Below are positions 5,182-8,151 of a stretch of DNA of 8,151 nt, one piece after another (the stretch's first letter is position 1; every line of letters starts with the position of its first letter). A program made the translations under genes and the position numbers. The stretch lies in NCBI GenBank assembly GCA_021793115.1, contig JAJYTJ010000168.1, positions 1-8,151 on the forward strand. Reading direction: 5' to 3'. Under the pieces are notes generated by a model. The model did not search any database and was not told the origin of the DNA. It worked only from the letters and a program-made list of their open reading frames with translations. The stretch comes from Actinomycetes bacterium. Its GTDB lineage: Bacteria; Actinomycetota; Actinomycetes; Actinomycetales; Cellulomonadaceae.

Positions 5182-6426
5182 TCAGGCCTCGCCGACGGTC
5201 GCGGCGACGGGCGAGGCGGACTCGTCGGGCGCCGGACGCCCGCCGGCCCGGCGCAGCGCCGGGTAGGCCAGCGCCACCACGGCCACGAGGGCGAGCGCGA
5301 CCGCGACGATGAGCTGGTACCCGCCGCGGGACCCCGCGACGTCGATCCGGGCACCGGCCGCCGCCGATCCGACGGACGCGCCGAACGTGATCGCGGTCCC
5401 GATCCACGTCAGCCCTTCGGTGAGCCGGGTCCCCGGGACCAGCTCCTGCATCAGGCCGTTGCCCGCGATGATGGACGGCGAGATGGCGAAGCCGACGACG
5501 AACATCGTCCCGGCGAGCGCGCCCAGGCTGCCCACCAGGAGGAACAGGCAGACGCCGAGCGCCAGCAGCACGACCGCCGTGGCGAACCGGCGGGCCTGCC
5601 CGGCGCGCCAGTGGCGCGCGCCGTAGAGGAAGCCCGACGTCATCGACCCGGCGGCGAACACCGCCAGCACCGTGCCCGCCGCGGACTTGTGCCCCTGCTC
5701 GGCCGCGAACGCGACGGTCGCGACGTCGGTGGCGCCGAAGATCACCCCGGTGCCCACGAAGGCGACGAGCAGCAGGCCGACGCCGCGCAGGCGCAGCACG
5801 CTGCCGCCACGCCGGACCGCGCCGTGCGCGGCGACGGGCGGCTCGGTGCGGCGCTGCGCGACGAACCAGGCGCCGCCGACCAGCACCGCCGCGCACGGCA
5901 CGAGGAAGCCGAGCTGCGGCACCGCACCGGTCGCCAGCACGGTGGCCAGCACCGGCCCGACGACGAAGACGACCTCGTCGAGCGCCGACTCCAGCGAGAA
6001 CGCGGTGTGGACCAGGTGCGGCTCGTCGGCCAGCGCGTGCGACCAGCGGGTGCGGACCAGCGCGCCCACGTTCCCGCCGCACCCGCCGAGCACCGCGCCC
6101 ACGTACAGCCAGGCCGGGTGCGCGTGCGCGCTCGTCGCGACGGCGAGCACGACGAGCCCGACGCAGCTCGTGGCGAGCGCCGGCCGCAGCACCCGGGCCT
6201 GTCCGTGGCGGTCCACCAGGCGGGCGAGCCACGGCCCGGTCGCGGCGACCGTGACCACCAGGGCCGCGGACACCCGCCCGGCGAGGCCGTACGAGCCGTA
6301 GCGGGCGCTGACGACGAGGACGATCGCGATGCCGACGGTGGCCATCGGCACGCGCGCGATGAGCGCGGCGGCGCTGAACGCGACCGCGCCGGGGCGCGCG
6401 AACAGGTCGCGGTACGGCCGGAGCAT
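5182..6426 (-). CDS. MFS transporter, substrate unknown
   Basis: A 414-residue membrane protein with about 12 hydrophobic segments, starting MLRPYRDLFARPGAVAFS. The helix 2-3 loop motif reads GPWLARLVDRHGQARVL (64-80), keeping Gly, Asp and Arg. HTAFSLESALDEVVFVVGP (140-158) and GNGLMQELVP match a common actinobacterial MFS group with no firm substrate as far as I know. The C-terminus is a short polar tail. It shows no close likeness to its convergent MFS neighbour, so it is not a recent duplicate. The start is uncertain: an in-frame ATG at 6466-6468 adds 14 residues (MASNRVGGRWNTDR) that look non-coding, and neither start has a good ribosome site. I prefer 6426 because the family normally begins just before this amphipathic stretch. 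The phosphoglucomutase gene ends 125 bases upstream on the same strand, so read-through is possible unless the hairpin at 6493-6555 stops it. Confidence 0.82.
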   Translation of the reverse strand: MLRPYRDLFARPGAVAFSAAALIARVPMATVGIAIVLVVSARYGSYGLAGRVSAALVVTVAATGPWLARLVDRHGQARVLRPALATSCVGLVVLAVATSAHAHPAWLYVGAVLGGCGGNVGALVRTRWSHALADEPHLVHTAFSLESALDEVVFVVGPVLATVLATGAVPQLGFLVPCAAVLVGGAWFVAQRRTEPPVAAHGAVRRGGSVLRLRGVGLLLVAFVGTGVIFGATDVATVAFAAEQGHKSAAGTVLAVFAAGSMTSGFLYGARHWRAGQARRFATAVVLLALGVCLFLLVGSLGALAGTMFVVGFAISPSIIAGNGLMQELVPGTRLTEGLTWIGTAITFGASVGSAAAGARIDVAGSRGGYQLIVAVALALVAVVALAYPALRRAGGRPAPDESASPVAATVGEA

Positions 6427-6492
6427 CCGGTCAGTGTTCCATCGCCCACCCACGCGGTTCGAGGCCATTCACCGAGGCGAGGAGGCGCGGGC

Positions 6493-6551
6493 CTGACGAG
6501 CGTGACCGGCACCGCCGCCCGTCACCGGCGAGGCGCCCCGAGCGCGTCTCG

Positions 6552-6555
<4 letters not shown>
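6493..6555 (-). terminator. Long stem-loop after phosphoglucomutase, possible terminator
   Basis: CTGACGAG (6493-6500) pairs perfectly with CTCGTCAG (6548-6555), and inside it GTGAC (6502-6506) pairs with GTCAC (6521-6525). The right arm covers the phosphoglucomutase stop (6552-6554). No T tract follows on the minus strand and the loop is large, so the call is weak. It is the only structure seen in the 125-base gap before the next minus-strand gene. Confidence 0.25.

Positions 6556-8151
<1,596 letters not shown>

Noticed and set aside
4937..6232. 431-codon minus-strand open frame across both transporter genes
   Set aside because: Shadow frame. Its repeated VVRPTAGGL peptide is only the translation of the tandem DNA repeat, not a protein repeat.
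3838..6426. The two MFS genes as an inverted duplication
   Set aside because: Their proteins differ in motifs and show no shared stretches beyond general MFS features.

Overview
The window is very GC-rich DNA with strong G/C preference at third codon positions, frequent GTG starts and the gene styles of a high-GC Gram-positive actinobacterium. The protein sequences look most like Cellulomonas or a close relative; this is judged from familiarity with the families, since no search was run. It reads as ordinary chromosome: compact genes, short intergenic gaps, and no transposase, integrase, phage gene, tRNA, rRNA or CRISPR array.

Layout, left to right. (1) Positions 1-694, minus strand: the 5' part of a secreted lipoprotein with FKBP-type peptidyl-prolyl isomerase folds, cut by the left edge. 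(2) Positions 695-871: a divergent intergenic region with a candidate promoter in each direction and a small palindrome. (3) Positions 872-2518, plus strand: a two-gene block of a Gfo/Idh/MocA-family oxidoreductase and a flavodoxin. (4) Positions 2555-3712, minus strand, convergent with the flavodoxin: a ferritin-like/VIT1 fusion predicted to move iron or manganese across the membrane. (5) Positions 3713-3837: a second divergent region carrying a perfect 13-bp palindrome next to the VIT1 start. (6) Positions 3838-5118, plus strand: an EntS-like MFS exporter that looks leaderless. (7) Positions 5119-5181: a short convergent gap with a 24-bp tandem repeat that begins inside the exporter gene. 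(8) Positions 5182-6426, minus strand: a second, unrelated MFS transporter. (9) Positions 6552-8151, minus strand: alpha-D-glucose phosphate-specific phosphoglucomutase, with its N-terminus beyond the right edge.

Most of these genes are independent units. A possible theme is metal and redox handling: a flavodoxin, a ferritin-like/VIT1 transporter, and a divergently placed relative of siderophore exporters. That link is inference only. I did not find a clearly new multi-gene system. The best leads are the oxidoreductase that lacks the usual catalytic lysine and sits beside a flavodoxin, the shared control region between the VIT1 fusion and the exporter, and the stop-codon-bearing tandem repeat.
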